From Hyphobacterium sp. CCMP332 (GTDB lineage Bacteria; Bacteroidota; Bacteroidia; Cytophagales; CCMP332), in assembly GCA_014323545.1 (NCBI GenBank), contig CP058647.1, positions 2,334,001 through 2,398,000 on the forward strand: a stretch of DNA of 64,000 nt, written 5' to 3'. The translations under genes were made by a program, and so were the position numbers. The notes beneath the pieces were generated by a model. That model worked only from the letters and a program-made list of their open reading frames with translations. It was not told where the DNA came from and did no database searches. Shown here one piece after another: positions 16,155 to 25,566 of this stretch; within the stretch, counting starts at the first letter, position 1; every line of letters begins with the position of its first letter.

Positions 16155-16862
16155 TCAGTCCCTGCTTAGCCAAAACTGCTTCACTGATTCATTATAGGAT
16201 CTTCCTATTGGGATATTAATATTACCCAGACTTACCTCATTTGCTGAAATCGCATGTATTTTTGTAGAATTAACAATGTAGGAGCGATGGATTCTTATAA
16301 ATGATTTTACCGGAACAATGCTCAGCACCTCCTCCATTGTCATTCGAGAAATTATTTCTCTATTTCCATTCAGGTAAAATATGACCTTCTCTCTTTTGCT
16401 TTCGATATAATTGATTTCATCTGGAAAGATCTTAAAATATCTATTCTGACTTTTTATTTCTATGGAGGAATTGTTGCTGTCTTTTTGATGAAAAGAAGCT
16501 TTCTTTAATTGCAATAATAGACGTTGAACAGTGTTGGCGAAACGCACTTTTGAATAGGGTTTTAGCAAATAATCAAATACTTCAAAATCAAAGGCTTCTA
16601 TAGCATGCTCTGCGTATGCACTGCATATAACCACAAGTGGCCGATTTTTAACAATTTTCAGAAATTCCATACCCGTAATTCCCGGCAGTTGTATATCCAG
16701 AAAAATTACATCTACTTGATTTTCAATCAGAAATGATTGGGCTTTGAAAGCGTCATAAAAATGTGCTTTGCATTCTATGTTTTCGTGATCAGCAATGAAA
16801 TTTCTAAATATTTCAATAGCCGGTTCTTCATCTTCAACCAGTATACATGAAATCTTATCCAT
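16155..16862 (-). CDS. LytTR-type response regulator
   Basis: 235 residues. The receiver domain (about 4-118) has the acidic pocket (VEDEEP), phosphoacceptor Asp56 (VIFLDIQLPG) and the Lys of LLKPYSK. The LytTR DNA-binding domain covers about 132-232 (YFKIFPDEINYIESKREKV, SFIRIHRSYIVN). It binds direct repeats upstream of targets when phosphorylated. Its start overlaps the upstream kinase gene by 8 bp, so it is the cognate regulator of that LytS-like kinase. Confidence 0.93.
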   Translation of the reverse strand: MDKISCILVEDEEPAIEIFRNFIADHENIECKAHFYDAFKAQSFLIENQVDVIFLDIQLPGITGMEFLKIVKNRPLVVICSAYAEHAIEAFDFEVFDYLLKPYSKVRFANTVQRLLLQLKKASFHQKDSNNSSIEIKSQNRYFKIFPDEINYIESKREKVIFYLNGNREIISRMTMEEVLSIVPVKSFIRIHRSYIVNSTKIHAISANEVSLGNINIPIGRSYNESVKQFWLSRD

Positions 16863-17871
16863 TTAAATAGGGTATTCTTAAATAAGTTGTAAACTCATTG
16901 GCTTTGTCTTCCTGCACAAGCTCATAATCGTTTTCGTAAATCAAATTTAGCTGAGATCTGATATTGTCAAGGCCGATGCCTTTGGCATAACCGGTTTCAT
17001 CTTTTTGATATTCAAATTTGGAGTTTCGTATTTCGAAAATTAAATGTTTATCTCCTGCATTTAAATTTATAAAAACATAACTGTCTGCTTTTTGCGCGCT
17101 GACCCCATGTTTAAAACTATTTTCTACAAAGGCGAAAAGCGTTAAAGGTGAGATATTTTTTAAGGTATTTTCCGTCCCATTAATGTCAAACTTAATTTTT
17201 AAGCGCTTGCCATAACGCATTTGTTCGAGAGAGATATAATTGTCTATTAGTTCTATTTCCTTGCTCAGTGGCATAGCTCGATTTTGACATTCATAAAGCA
17301 TAAAGCGCAGAATATCGGAAACTTTTAAGAGCATTTCGGCGGCATCATCGGATTTTTTTAGTACTTCATTATAAATTCCGTTCAGCGTATTAAAGAGAAA
17401 GTGCGGATGAATCTGGGCTTTGTAAAAATTTAATTCTGCCTGTTTTTTCTCTGAGATAAGGAGTTTTTTGCGTTGATCCCAATTTCTTTTATCCAATAAA
17501 TATTGAAAAGTACCAAAAGCACCAATCCCTGTAGCAATCACGAGGTATTGACTTGCTATCCTATACCAATTAAAAAAGGTAAAAGTATAATCCTGATCAA
17601 AATAATAGGGAAAAATAAAAATTGAAAAATTCAATCTGATCAATAGGCCTGTGGCGAGAATGCAGATCACGGAAAAGAGGACTTTTTTATAAATCTCTAG
17701 CTTTTCCTTTTTCAGGATGGAATAAAAAATGATGTAGGTACAAATGGCAACTAAAGGAACCCTTAGAATATTCATTAGGAATGCCCCCTTCCAAAGGCCA
17801 TCGTACAAGGCAGAAATAATTGTCAGAATTACCAGATAGCAAAACCAAAAAATGAAATGCCACAACTTCAT
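16855..17871 (-). CDS. LytS/YpdA-type sensor histidine kinase
   Basis: 338 residues. About four transmembrane helices occupy residues 4-125. A short helical linker leads into the His_kinase (PF06580) domain with phosphoacceptor His157 in AQIHPHFLFNTLNGIYNE, and then a HATPase domain (VENSFKHGV, GIGLDNIRSQL). No extracytoplasmic sensor domain is evident, so the signal is probably membrane-related. It overlaps the LytTR regulator gene by 8 bp. The upstream spacer to the divergent VCBS gene is 192 bp, which could be a target for autoregulation. Confidence 0.92.
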   Translation of the reverse strand: MKLWHFIFWFCYLVILTIISALYDGLWKGAFLMNILRVPLVAICTYIIFYSILKKEKLEIYKKVLFSVICILATGLLIRLNFSIFIFPYYFDQDYTFTFFNWYRIASQYLVIATGIGAFGTFQYLLDKRNWDQRKKLLISEKKQAELNFYKAQIHPHFLFNTLNGIYNEVLKKSDDAAEMLLKVSDILRFMLYECQNRAMPLSKEIELIDNYISLEQMRYGKRLKIKFDINGTENTLKNISPLTLFAFVENSFKHGVSAQKADSYVFINLNAGDKHLIFEIRNSKFEYQKDETGYAKGIGLDNIRSQLNLIYENDYELVQEDKANEFTTYLRIPYLNG

Positions 17872-18063
17872 GGTTCAATATTAAAGTTTTGAATAAAGAA
17901 AATATGATTTTAATACAGATGACCTTCAGAAGCGATGAACAACTCAAATAAAAGATGAATTGCGTATGTCTCAATTGACCTATTTGTGTATAAATACTGA
18001 ACTTTCTGTATCCGACCTTTTATTTTTCGTACAGACAAGATTAGATTCAGTCAAAAAAGAATT

Positions 18064-19815
18064 ATGAGATCAATTGTACTCTTAATACTATTTAACCTTT
18101 CCAATACCGCCAACGCTCAGATTTTTGAATTGAGAAACAATGGGCCTTTATCATTGAGCAACAATGACAGCAGAAGTGCAAACTGGATTGATATTAACAA
18201 TGATGGCAATCTTGATATTTTTATTACAAATGGACCAAGTTTTGGACAAAACAATCGAGTATATCTTGGCGATGGAAACGGAAATTGGAGCCTCGATTCC
18301 TCGCTACCACTCAGTTTAGATAATCAACCTTCGGATGGCGCTACCTTTGCTGACGCATTTAACAATGCGTTTTTATCCGCTTTTGTCGCTAACTGGTACA
18401 ATAAAAAGAACTTATTTTATTATAGAGACAGTATAACATCTTATGTGGCGCTCAATGGTGTAGCACCGGTAAATACAAACAGTTATTCTGAGACAGGTTC
18501 TTTTGGCGATTATAACAGAGATGGTTATTTGGATTTGTATGTCAGTAACAGTTTTAATGTATTGAATAATTATCTGTACCACAACAATTGGGATGGGACT
18601 TTTACAGAAATAAATATAGGAATTCCTGTGACGGATCAATACAGTTCACGCTCGGTGAACTGGATAGATTATGACAACGATGGCGATCAGGATCTGTTTG
18701 TAAGCAATGAGAATAACGAAAAGAATAATCTTTATCGCAATGATTCCAATGGAGTATTTACGTCCATAAACACAGGCCCTTTAATTAATGATCAGTTTAA
18801 TTCTATGAGTTCAAGTTGGGCTGACTATGACAATGATGGAGATTTTGATGTTTTCATCTCTAATTACGGGGCAAACAATCAATTGTATAGAAATGAAGGG
18901 AATGATTCATTTTCAATTGTAATAGACACAGTTGGCAATGATGGGGGCTTATCGTTTAGCGCATCATGGGCGGATGTGGATATGGATGGAGACCTGGATC
19001 TTTTTGTAGGGAATGCCTTTTCTTCCGGCCCGAAGCTCAATGCCTATTTTTATTTAAACAATGGAGATGGAAGTTTTACTAGAAATTCAAGCGATACCAT
19101 TGCAAAACTTCAAATGTGGAATTATGGCAATGCATTTGGCGATTATGATTTGGATGGAGACCTGGATTTACTCACGGCAAATTGTCATAGTGCCTCGGAA
19201 AAAAACTATGTTTTTACTAATCTGAGTAGTCAAAATACAACGAATGCCTTTGTTGGATTTGAGTGTATTGGTACCATATCAAACCGATCTGCAATTGGAA
19301 CGAAAATTAAGGTTAAAGCCAATATAAACGGTAATGCTATTTGGCAATTGAGAGAAATTTCTGCTCAAAGTAGCTATTGTGGTCAAAACATGCTGATGAC
19401 ACATTTTGGTTTACTGGATGCTTCAAATGTGGATAGCCTCATCGTAGAATGGACCAATGGTCTCAAAGAAGTTTATACAAATATCAATCCCAATTCCTAT
19501 TATAAGATTATTGAAGGTCAGGGCATTTCGGTTATTAGTTCTTTGGCAAAACAGGAAAAAGAACAGGAACAAATAAAAGTTTATCCCAATCCGGTAAAAA
19601 ATGCAATTAGCATTCAATTGAATCCGACGTTTTTTGGATATGTTGACATACAATTAATGGACTTGAATGGAAACAATTATAGAAAATGGCACTTTAAGGA
19701 AATCTCAAACTCAGGAGTAATTTCTTTGAATGTTGATATTGACAAGCCAGGAATATACTTGCTGAAAATTAATAATAATGACAATTCAGCGGTCAAAAAG
19801 TTGATTCTGGAATAG
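18064..19815 (+). CDS. Secreted VCBS/FG-GAP repeat protein with ASPIC/UnbV domain and T9SS tail
   Basis: 583 residues. A signal peptide (RSIVLLILFNLSNTANAQ) is followed by six or so VCBS/FG-GAP units with calcium-binding loops, e.g. DINNDGNLDIF (43-53), DYDNDGDQDLF (202-212), DYDNDGDFDVF (254-264) and DVDMDGDLDLF (304-314). An ASPIC/UnbV domain lies at about 410-482 (RSAIGTKIKVKANINGNAIW). The last 80 residues form a type A type IX secretion sorting domain (VYPNPVKNAISIQLN). Such proteins are exported through the outer membrane and anchored or released; the role is probably adhesion or glycan binding. It is divergent from the LytS/LytTR pair, which may regulate it. Confidence 0.88.
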   Translation: MRSIVLLILFNLSNTANAQIFELRNNGPLSLSNNDSRSANWIDINNDGNLDIFITNGPSFGQNNRVYLGDGNGNWSLDSSLPLSLDNQPSDGATFADAFNNAFLSAFVANWYNKKNLFYYRDSITSYVALNGVAPVNTNSYSETGSFGDYNRDGYLDLYVSNSFNVLNNYLYHNNWDGTFTEINIGIPVTDQYSSRSVNWIDYDNDGDQDLFVSNENNEKNNLYRNDSNGVFTSINTGPLINDQFNSMSSSWADYDNDGDFDVFISNYGANNQLYRNEGNDSFSIVIDTVGNDGGLSFSASWADVDMDGDLDLFVGNAFSSGPKLNAYFYLNNGDGSFTRNSSDTIAKLQMWNYGNAFGDYDLDGDLDLLTANCHSASEKNYVFTNLSSQNTTNAFVGFECIGTISNRSAIGTKIKVKANINGNAIWQLREISAQSSYCGQNMLMTHFGLLDASNVDSLIVEWTNGLKEVYTNINPNSYYKIIEGQGISVISSLAKQEKEQEQIKVYPNPVKNAISIQLNPTFFGYVDIQLMDLNGNNYRKWHFKEISNSGVISLNVDIDKPGIYLLKINNNDNSAVKKLILE

Positions 19816-19944
19816 TAATTACAGTTTAACAAATAAAATTTTTGGTCAATGAAGCTTAGATAAGAAAGAAGGAAATTCTAATCAATTTAACTTTTAATTT
19901 TTGTTTGATGCGGGTTTTAATCGAGGATGCAATGATACCATTTC

Positions 19945-20919
19945 TCAGATCAACAAATCTTTAAAGCCATCAATGACTGTAATTTCAGGTTCAAAACCCA
20001 ATTCTTCTTTCATCTTCTTATTAGAAAAATATGGCCCCCCAAGAAGCAGGGAACCTGTCAATTCTTTCTTATTGTATAACTTAAATATAGGTCGTACTTC
20101 TTTGAATCTGATTGAATAAGTCAACCATCTCAATGAAAGTAAGAAGCGTATAAGAAACACGGGCAATTTTAAGATTTTGTTTCTCTTCTGTCGAATTGGG
20201 TCTAATTCTAGAGAAATTTGCTCCAGGGATATTTTATCATCAGAGGATACATTATAGATTTTATTTGAAGTTTTTTCAGATAAGCTTGCCGTATATATTC
20301 CATTTACAACATCTTTGATATGAATAAGACTTATTCCGGAATCTCTAAAAGCAGGAGTAATAATTCGGTCTTTTTTAAGCATTAAAATTACACGATTCGT
20401 AAAAGGACTTTGATCCCCCAGGCCATAAATTTGAGCAGGTCTTATTATTACAGATTCAATTTCATCGTGCAACTCAGAATTAATGATTTTTTCTCCCTCG
20501 GCTTTGGATCGACCATAATTATCTATACCACCTATTGGGTCATTTTCAGTAATTACATCTTTGAAAGGATGAGCATATGCAGCTTCAGAACTTATGAAAA
20601 CCAATCTCTTAATTTTATTTTTATTAGCTGCCTTAACTACATTCCGTGTTCCTTCAATATTGATTTGCGACATTCCTTTGGCTCTTCCAAAGTGAGGAGT
20701 GATTGCAGCACAATGAATGATGATATCTACATCTTTAGCCGCATTTGCCAGGGCGATTTTATCGAGTATGTCACCTGAAATATTTTTTATTCCGGGAATA
20801 TGGGGATTGCTTCTAGAAAACCCCAGGACCTCAAAACCTTCGGTGCAAAACTTTTGAGCAAGGGCTTTGCCAACAAAACCAGAACTACCTGTTATTAAGA
20901 TATTTTGATAGTCTTTCAG
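19945..20919 (-). CDS. NAD-dependent sugar epimerase/dehydratase with non-canonical start
   Basis: Extended SDR protein of about 324 residues. From the frame I read NILITGSSGFVGKALAQKF, the Rossmann GxxGxxG motif (11-17), then DVDIIIHCAAITPHFG, the IEGTRNVV segment, and active-site Tyr135-x-x-x-Lys139 (YGRSK). The first ATG is at 20673, about 83 codons in, inside the fold. No ATG, GTG or TTG precedes it in frame before the stop at 20941. The best start is CTG at 20919, one base after the TAA of the radical SAM gene; ATT at 20934 is an alternative. Likely role: nucleotide-sugar epimerisation or reduction for the glycan made by this operon. A lost start codon or sequencing error is possible. 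Confidence 0.75.
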   Translation of the reverse strand: MKDYQNILITGSSGFVGKALAQKFCTEGFEVLGFSRSNPHIPGIKNISGDILDKIALANAAKDVDIIIHCAAITPHFGRAKGMSQINIEGTRNVVKAANKNKIKRLVFISSEAAYAHPFKDVITENDPIGGIDNYGRSKAEGEKIINSELHDEIESVIIRPAQIYGLGDQSPFTNRVILMLKKDRIITPAFRDSGISLIHIKDVVNGIYTASLSEKTSNKIYNVSSDDKISLEQISLELDPIRQKRNKILKLPVFLIRFLLSLRWLTYSIRFKEVRPIFKLYNKKELTGSLLLGGPYFSNKKMKEELGFEPEITVIDGFKDLLI

Positions 20920-20920
20920 C

Positions 20921-22471
20921 TTAGTATCGTAAATATCCTTTCAAATCCTTTTTCTGGATTTTAATCCAATCTCCGGTTAATAAACCAAAGGCTCTTTTAG
21001 CTCTATTTATAAGTCCCTTGATTCCCTGGCTTTCTGAGGTTCTTTTTAAAAATCTAAACTGTCTAAATAGCCAGAGGGGATTGAAAAATTTTCTTCTTAA
21101 CCAGGTAGAATGAGACTTTGACATAAATGATTCAATATATTCTTTATCAAAATCATCATATCTAATAACCGTACTATTGGCACCATCAAATTCTTCCCAG
21201 GAGCTGAATTGAAGGTCTCCCTTTTGTTCAAGTTCCATGTAAAAGCTTGTTCCAGGAATAGGTGTGGCAAGACTAAACTGGATAGAGTCAATATCGACTT
21301 TACATGAATAATCAAAGGTTTTTTGAAGGCTTAACCTGGTTTCACCTTTCAATCCAAGAACAACGCTCATATGCGTTTTTATACCGAGTTTTCGGGCTCT
21401 GTTTACTATTTTCTCGAGGTTTTCCAGTTTTAGCGGTTTATTGGTTTCTTTTAATACTCTGGCATCAGCACTATCTAATCCAAACTTAATTCCAATACAT
21501 CCAGCCTCAGCCATTTTATTCAGAGTATCTTCTTTTAAAGCCATCACATCCGACATGGCAGACCAGGCAATCTTTAGACCGCGTCGGTTAATCTCTTCGC
21601 AAAGTGCATGTACATGTCTGTAATCCGAGGTAAAATTGTCATCGTCGAAATAAATTTCCTTTGCGCCATATTCATTTATTAGGAATTCCATCTCATCAAC
21701 GACATCTGAAACTTCCCTGAATCTTTGTGCGCCATTGTTAAAAAGCACCTGAATGCGATCACAAAAATTACAACGGTATGGGCAACCCCGACTGCTGTGG
21801 ACATGAAAAGATGGTTTATTTTGACAGAATCCATCATTATAAAGTGACATGTCATTGTCGAACCAGGCTGGCATTAAGTGACGGGCGGGATATGGAAGAT
21901 TTGAAAGATTTATTGCTTCTCCTTCTCCGCTAAACTGGATTTCGAAATTATCTCTATACCAAATACCTTTTACAAATGAAACATCCTCACCTTTTTTTAA
22001 TGTTTCACAGAGATTTTTCAGTTTCATTTCATATTCACCATTGACTATAATATCAACATACTCATTCTTTATTAATATTTCTTTTGCAAAATGAGTGGAA
22101 TGGGAACCTGTGAAGACAATTGTCGAATCAATTTGGCTTTTTATTCTTTTGGCAAGTATTAGCGTTTTATCAATCATTGCCGAATTTGGTTCGAAAACAA
22201 GAACATCAGGGGAGAATTCTTCTATTTTTTCCATCAATTCGTTTTCACTTAAGTTTAGAGGGACCGCATCAATTACTCTGGCGTCGAATCCTTCTTTTTC
22301 TAATAGTGCCGCTGAATAAGCCATAAAAAATGGAAACATGGCATACCTCGGTCTTTCATTCTTCTTTTTAAGTAGAGACCATGGAAAGCGCATTCCTGCT
22401 CCAAGGAAATAGCGTTCCAGATTATCATCAATGATTTTACTAAATGCAGGATTAATCAGTAAGACCTTCAT
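20921..22471 (-). CDS. B12-binding-domain radical SAM protein
   Basis: 516 residues. The N-terminal cobalamin-binding-like Rossmann domain (about 1-160) contains FPFFMAYSAALLEKEGFDARVIDAV and FTGSHSTHF. The radical SAM core has the CxxxCxxC cluster Cys230/Cys234/Cys237 (SSRGCPYRCNFCDR), then KEIYFDDDNFTSD and GIKFGLDSAD. The C-terminal 90 residues are basic and helical. Members are often methyltransferases or ring-forming enzymes acting on lipids, sugars or polyketides; substrate cannot be told here. It overlaps the wecG-like gene by 20 bp and is followed by the CTG-start epimerase, so it works in the same glycan pathway. Confidence 0.88.
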   Translation of the reverse strand: MKVLLINPAFSKIIDDNLERYFLGAGMRFPWSLLKKKNERPRYAMFPFFMAYSAALLEKEGFDARVIDAVPLNLSENELMEKIEEFSPDVLVFEPNSAMIDKTLILAKRIKSQIDSTIVFTGSHSTHFAKEILIKNEYVDIIVNGEYEMKLKNLCETLKKGEDVSFVKGIWYRDNFEIQFSGEGEAINLSNLPYPARHLMPAWFDNDMSLYNDGFCQNKPSFHVHSSRGCPYRCNFCDRIQVLFNNGAQRFREVSDVVDEMEFLINEYGAKEIYFDDDNFTSDYRHVHALCEEINRRGLKIAWSAMSDVMALKEDTLNKMAEAGCIGIKFGLDSADARVLKETNKPLKLENLEKIVNRARKLGIKTHMSVVLGLKGETRLSLQKTFDYSCKVDIDSIQFSLATPIPGTSFYMELEQKGDLQFSSWEEFDGANSTVIRYDDFDKEYIESFMSKSHSTWLRRKFFNPLWLFRQFRFLKRTSESQGIKGLINRAKRAFGLLTGDWIKIQKKDLKGYLRY

Positions 22472-23258
22472 TGATTATTATTTTGCGTTCATTCAAATTG
22501 AATTTGCGCGAGTGAAAAAAGGATGCTAACAGAAAATAAATGAATTCCAGGACTCCAATCGTATATCTTTTCCGCGTATTTGACTCAAATATGAAACGAT
22601 GCATCCATTCCAATCCTAAGCGAGATAAGTATTTTGGCGTAGCATATTTTGTTTTGGCATATACTCTTAGGGTACCTCCCCCTATATGCCATATGATGCT
22701 GGCAGGATATATTTCTCGACAAATTTTCATTATTTGATCACTTCTAGGATTGCCACATCCTAGAAGAATCATTTCCGGACTTGTATCCAGACCTTTGAAA
22801 AGAGCCGAATAATTCTCATCGCTTCTAAAACCATCCCATGCATTTTTAATTCTTACTTGGGCGTTTAATTTTTGAATATTTTTTGCTGCCTCTTTTGCTT
22901 CTTGCCTTGTATTACCGATGATAAGGGCATTAAAAACTTTGTTGTTTGACTTTAGGAATTCATCAAATAAATTATTTGCAACCACACGAGGTAATTTCTT
23001 ACCATATATTAATCTTGCAGATATCGATATCCCTATGCCGTCAATGCACACAAAATCACAATTTTCAAGGTTTTCCCTTATCTCGGAATGTTTATTACTT
23101 AAGTTGAAAACATGAGGATTTAAATAAGATATTAATAAAGATTCATTTCTCTCCAAAGCGGCATAAATCTTCTTGAGCATTCCATCTCTTTCAATATACC
23201 TGATGTTTATCCCAGCAAAATTGAGATGTTTTGTCTTTTGATTTTTATGATCAGACAT
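22452..23258 (-). CDS. WecG/TagA/CpsF family glycosyltransferase
   Basis: 268 residues, the family length. Family marks are NPHVFNLS (48-55), the catalytic-type Asp73-Gly in CIDGIGISISARL, LLGCGNPRSDQIM, and near the C-terminus the hallmark SRLGLEWMHRF. The family transfers N-acetylmannosaminuronate or N-acetylmannosamine to undecaprenyl-linked GlcNAc (GT26). The hydrophobic end (LEFIYFLLASFFHSRKF) suggests membrane association. It overlaps the epimerase gene upstream by 8 bp and the radical SAM gene downstream by 20 bp. Confidence 0.9.
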   Translation of the reverse strand: MSDHKNQKTKHLNFAGINIRYIERDGMLKKIYAALERNESLLISYLNPHVFNLSNKHSEIRENLENCDFVCIDGIGISISARLIYGKKLPRVVANNLFDEFLKSNNKVFNALIIGNTRQEAKEAAKNIQKLNAQVRIKNAWDGFRSDENYSALFKGLDTSPEMILLGCGNPRSDQIMKICREIYPASIIWHIGGGTLRVYAKTKYATPKYLSRLGLEWMHRFIFESNTRKRYTIGVLEFIYFLLASFFHSRKFNLNERKIIINEGLTD

Positions 23259-24213
23259 AATTCATGTCAATTGATTGAGGACCTTTTAAACTATGTAAAT
23301 ATTGAACCAGGGCAGATCGAAGATCTACTTTGGGCGTCCAATTGAGAGATCGGATTTTGCTGATATCCGGTATTTTTTCGAATGCCTCAAGATAGGTTTC
23401 TCCATGCAATTCCTTTGGATCTACCTTTCTGATTTCGGAATTTGACCCTGTTAGTTCGATTATTTGAATTGCCAAAGCGTTGATGTCCGTTACATTATTA
23501 TCATTGCCGACATTATAAATTTCGAATGCCTCACCATTTTCCATAATAAGGGACACAGCGGATACAATATCAGACACGTGACAAAATGATCTTTTTTGCC
23601 GACCATCGCCGTATACTGTGAGTTCATTGCCTTGCAAGGCAGCTTCAAAAAACCGTGGAATAACAAAACCTAAATCTGCACTTTGGTATTGGCCCATTAC
23701 ATTAAAAGGGCGAACGATTCGCAGGTCTATCTTTTCTTTTTTACAATGATTGATAAACATATGCTCAGCCGTAAGTTTACCTAAAGCGTATTCCATTCTT
23801 GGGCCGTGCTGGACGGGTACCATTTGATTATCCAGTTCCGAATGTGATCCATCCTGACCATAAATTTCTGAAGAAGAAATGTAGAGCAATCTACCATTAT
23901 CATTTAAGGCCAGCTTTAGCACTTTTTCGGCCAACTCAAGGATATCCAATGCAATGCGGCCTGTTTTAGAAATAATTCCTAAAGATCCCACCGGACTGGC
24001 CAAATGATAAATTCTATCATAAGAACGATCTGGATTGAACGATTTAAGATCGGTTATCTCTATTTCTATGGAATGATCGAGAAGATGATAATCAGTTTTA
24101 GTCGAACTTAGATTATCGACAATTTGAATTCTGGAGTCAGGGAAATTCTCAAAGAGGTATTTTGAAAGATGAAAACCCATGAAACCCAGTCCACCGGTGA
24201 TAAGGATATTCAT
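23251..24213 (-). CDS. NAD-dependent epimerase/dehydratase (extended SDR)
   Basis: 320 residues with Rossmann motif Gly7-x-x-Gly10-x-x-Gly13 (ILITGGLGFMG), Asp33 for the NAD ribose, the catalytic Tyr142-x-x-x-Lys146 (EYALGKL), and IYGQDGSHSE. RIVRPFNVMGQYQ and FVIPRFFEAALQG resemble UDP-glucuronate decarboxylase and dTDP-sugar epimerase relatives. It makes a nucleotide sugar for the glycan built by the neighbouring transferase. It lies 26 bp after the PIG-L gene and overlaps the next gene. Confidence 0.9.
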   Translation of the reverse strand: MNILITGGLGFMGFHLSKYLFENFPDSRIQIVDNLSSTKTDYHLLDHSIEIEITDLKSFNPDRSYDRIYHLASPVGSLGIISKTGRIALDILELAEKVLKLALNDNGRLLYISSSEIYGQDGSHSELDNQMVPVQHGPRMEYALGKLTAEHMFINHCKKEKIDLRIVRPFNVMGQYQSADLGFVIPRFFEAALQGNELTVYGDGRQKRSFCHVSDIVSAVSLIMENGEAFEIYNVGNDNNVTDINALAIQIIELTGSNSEIRKVDPKELHGETYLEAFEKIPDISKIRSLNWTPKVDLRSALVQYLHSLKGPQSIDMNYV

Positions 24214-24239
24214 CTGGAAAATATATAAAAAACTTTAGA

Positions 24240-24866
24240 CTATTTTATTTCTTCTACTAACCTTTTGATTAAAAAGCCTTCGGCGTATTTGGCATTGCAC
24301 ATAGCACCCCGAATAGCTGCCATATTCTTGATTTTTTCTATTGAACGGTGCTCTCTGACCTGAGAAGCATGTAATTGATAGGCTTTAATTTTATCGTCAA
24401 TATTTATAGACTTGAAATAATTTGGTACAAACTTTCCAACCTCCGGCCAGATAAATGAATGAATTTGTTCATAAAGCAATACTTCCGGTACAAAATGATT
24501 TATATCATGTGGTCTTAAAGCTGTTATAGCCGCATCATGAACTGCTCGATGATCCTGATTATAACTTTTTTCTGGAATTAGAATTCTTTTAGGCTCAATA
24601 GTATTGATCAGGTTTTCAATTACAGAAATCAGTTTGCTGGATTCGTAGCCATTAACTGGGTTATCAAGTATTTGATAAGAGAATCTACAAAATTTTGATA
24701 CGGCTTCAACTTCGCGTAATCGTGTATCTCTACTTATAGTTTCTCTATCCTCAATTCCAAAATAAATGACAGTGGCATAATCGTTTAGAAAAGCGTAAGA
24801 TCCCAATACTTCATCATCTGCATGGGGAGTAAGAATTAGAGTTGGGTTCTTGCTAATATTAGCCAT
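24240..24866 (-). CDS. PIG-L/LmbE family N-deacetylase
   Basis: 208 residues. The zinc-binding PHADDE motif (His15, Asp17, Asp18) and the NQDHRAVHDA motif (His106, His110) define the PIG-L superfamily, which hydrolyses N-acetylglucosamine-type amides. In this operon it most likely deacetylates an N-acetyl sugar of the glycan. The same superfamily includes BshB of bacillithiol synthesis, and bshA is 13 kb away, so a BshB role should be kept as an alternative. Confidence 0.88.
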   Translation of the reverse strand: MANISKNPTLILTPHADDEVLGSYAFLNDYATVIYFGIEDRETISRDTRLREVEAVSKFCRFSYQILDNPVNGYESSKLISVIENLINTIEPKRILIPEKSYNQDHRAVHDAAITALRPHDINHFVPEVLLYEQIHSFIWPEVGKFVPNYFKSINIDDKIKAYQLHASQVREHRSIEKIKNMAAIRGAMCNAKYAEGFLIKRLVEEIK

Positions 24867-24921
24867 TTAGATTAGAAATTGTTTGGCTAATTTACTAAAG
24901 GATTTTAGATTTTATTACATC

Positions 24922-25566
24922 TTAAAAATCCTGGATTAGTATATCTCTATTTCCAATCCAAACACCATTTTCATCTCTTTTCATATCAGTAATATGTGAA
25001 AATCCGCCATTTCTATCGGAGTTTAAATGAACACCTGTGGATCTTGGATCATCTGAAAAGATCAGGGCATCCAGCCAATATTCTTCCTGACCGGGGGCTT
25101 TAATTACATAATGAATGTGGGCAGGTTCACCACCATGGCTTTGATATGCAGCAGGTCGAATGCTTTCAAATTGATATTGCCCATCGGCATTTGTTTTCAT
25201 CCAGGCGCGTAGATAACCATGTCTTTTTCCATTGCCTTTTTCATCGCCTCTTTTGGGATAAACCCCTTCGTTATTGGTGTGATAAACGTATACAATAACA
25301 TCTTTGGCGGGCGTTTTGCCGTCCTTCATGAAAACAGTTCCGGAAATAATCATCCTTTCGCCTTCTTCATCCGGACCTGCAATTGTTGTTTTCCAGTCAA
25401 TATCCAAGGGTGCTTCATTGGCGCCACACCATTCACAGGTGGGGTCGTAAGCTGAATGAATTTGTGATTCACTTTTTTGATCCACTAGATTTTCATTATG
25501 TGATGTTTTGCTCTCGCAACCAATTAGAGGCAAATAAAAAAATAAGAGTAGGTAGCCGTATTTCAT
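24922..25566 (-). CDS. Lipoprotein intradiol ring-cleavage dioxygenase family protein
   Basis: 214 residues. The lipobox ends in Cys17 (PLIGCES). The domain from about 55 shows the intradiol dioxygenase/protocatechuate 3,4-dioxygenase fold pattern: VYVYHTNNEGVYPKRGDEKG, HGYLRAWMKTNADGQY, and IRPAAYQSHGGEPAHIHY. Candidate non-haem Fe(III) ligands are Tyr103, Tyr141, His150 and His152. Its lipoprotein nature places it outside the cytoplasm, unlike classical catabolic enzymes, so it may act on polymeric aromatics or have lost that role. It is first in the glycan operon, 55 bp before the PIG-L gene, and may or may not be functionally linked. Confidence 0.82.
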   Translation of the reverse strand: MKYGYLLLFFYLPLIGCESKTSHNENLVDQKSESQIHSAYDPTCEWCGANEAPLDIDWKTTIAGPDEEGERMIISGTVFMKDGKTPAKDVIVYVYHTNNEGVYPKRGDEKGNGKRHGYLRAWMKTNADGQYQFESIRPAAYQSHGGEPAHIHYVIKAPGQEEYWLDALIFSDDPRSTGVHLNSDRNGGFSHITDMKRDENGVWIGNRDILIQDF

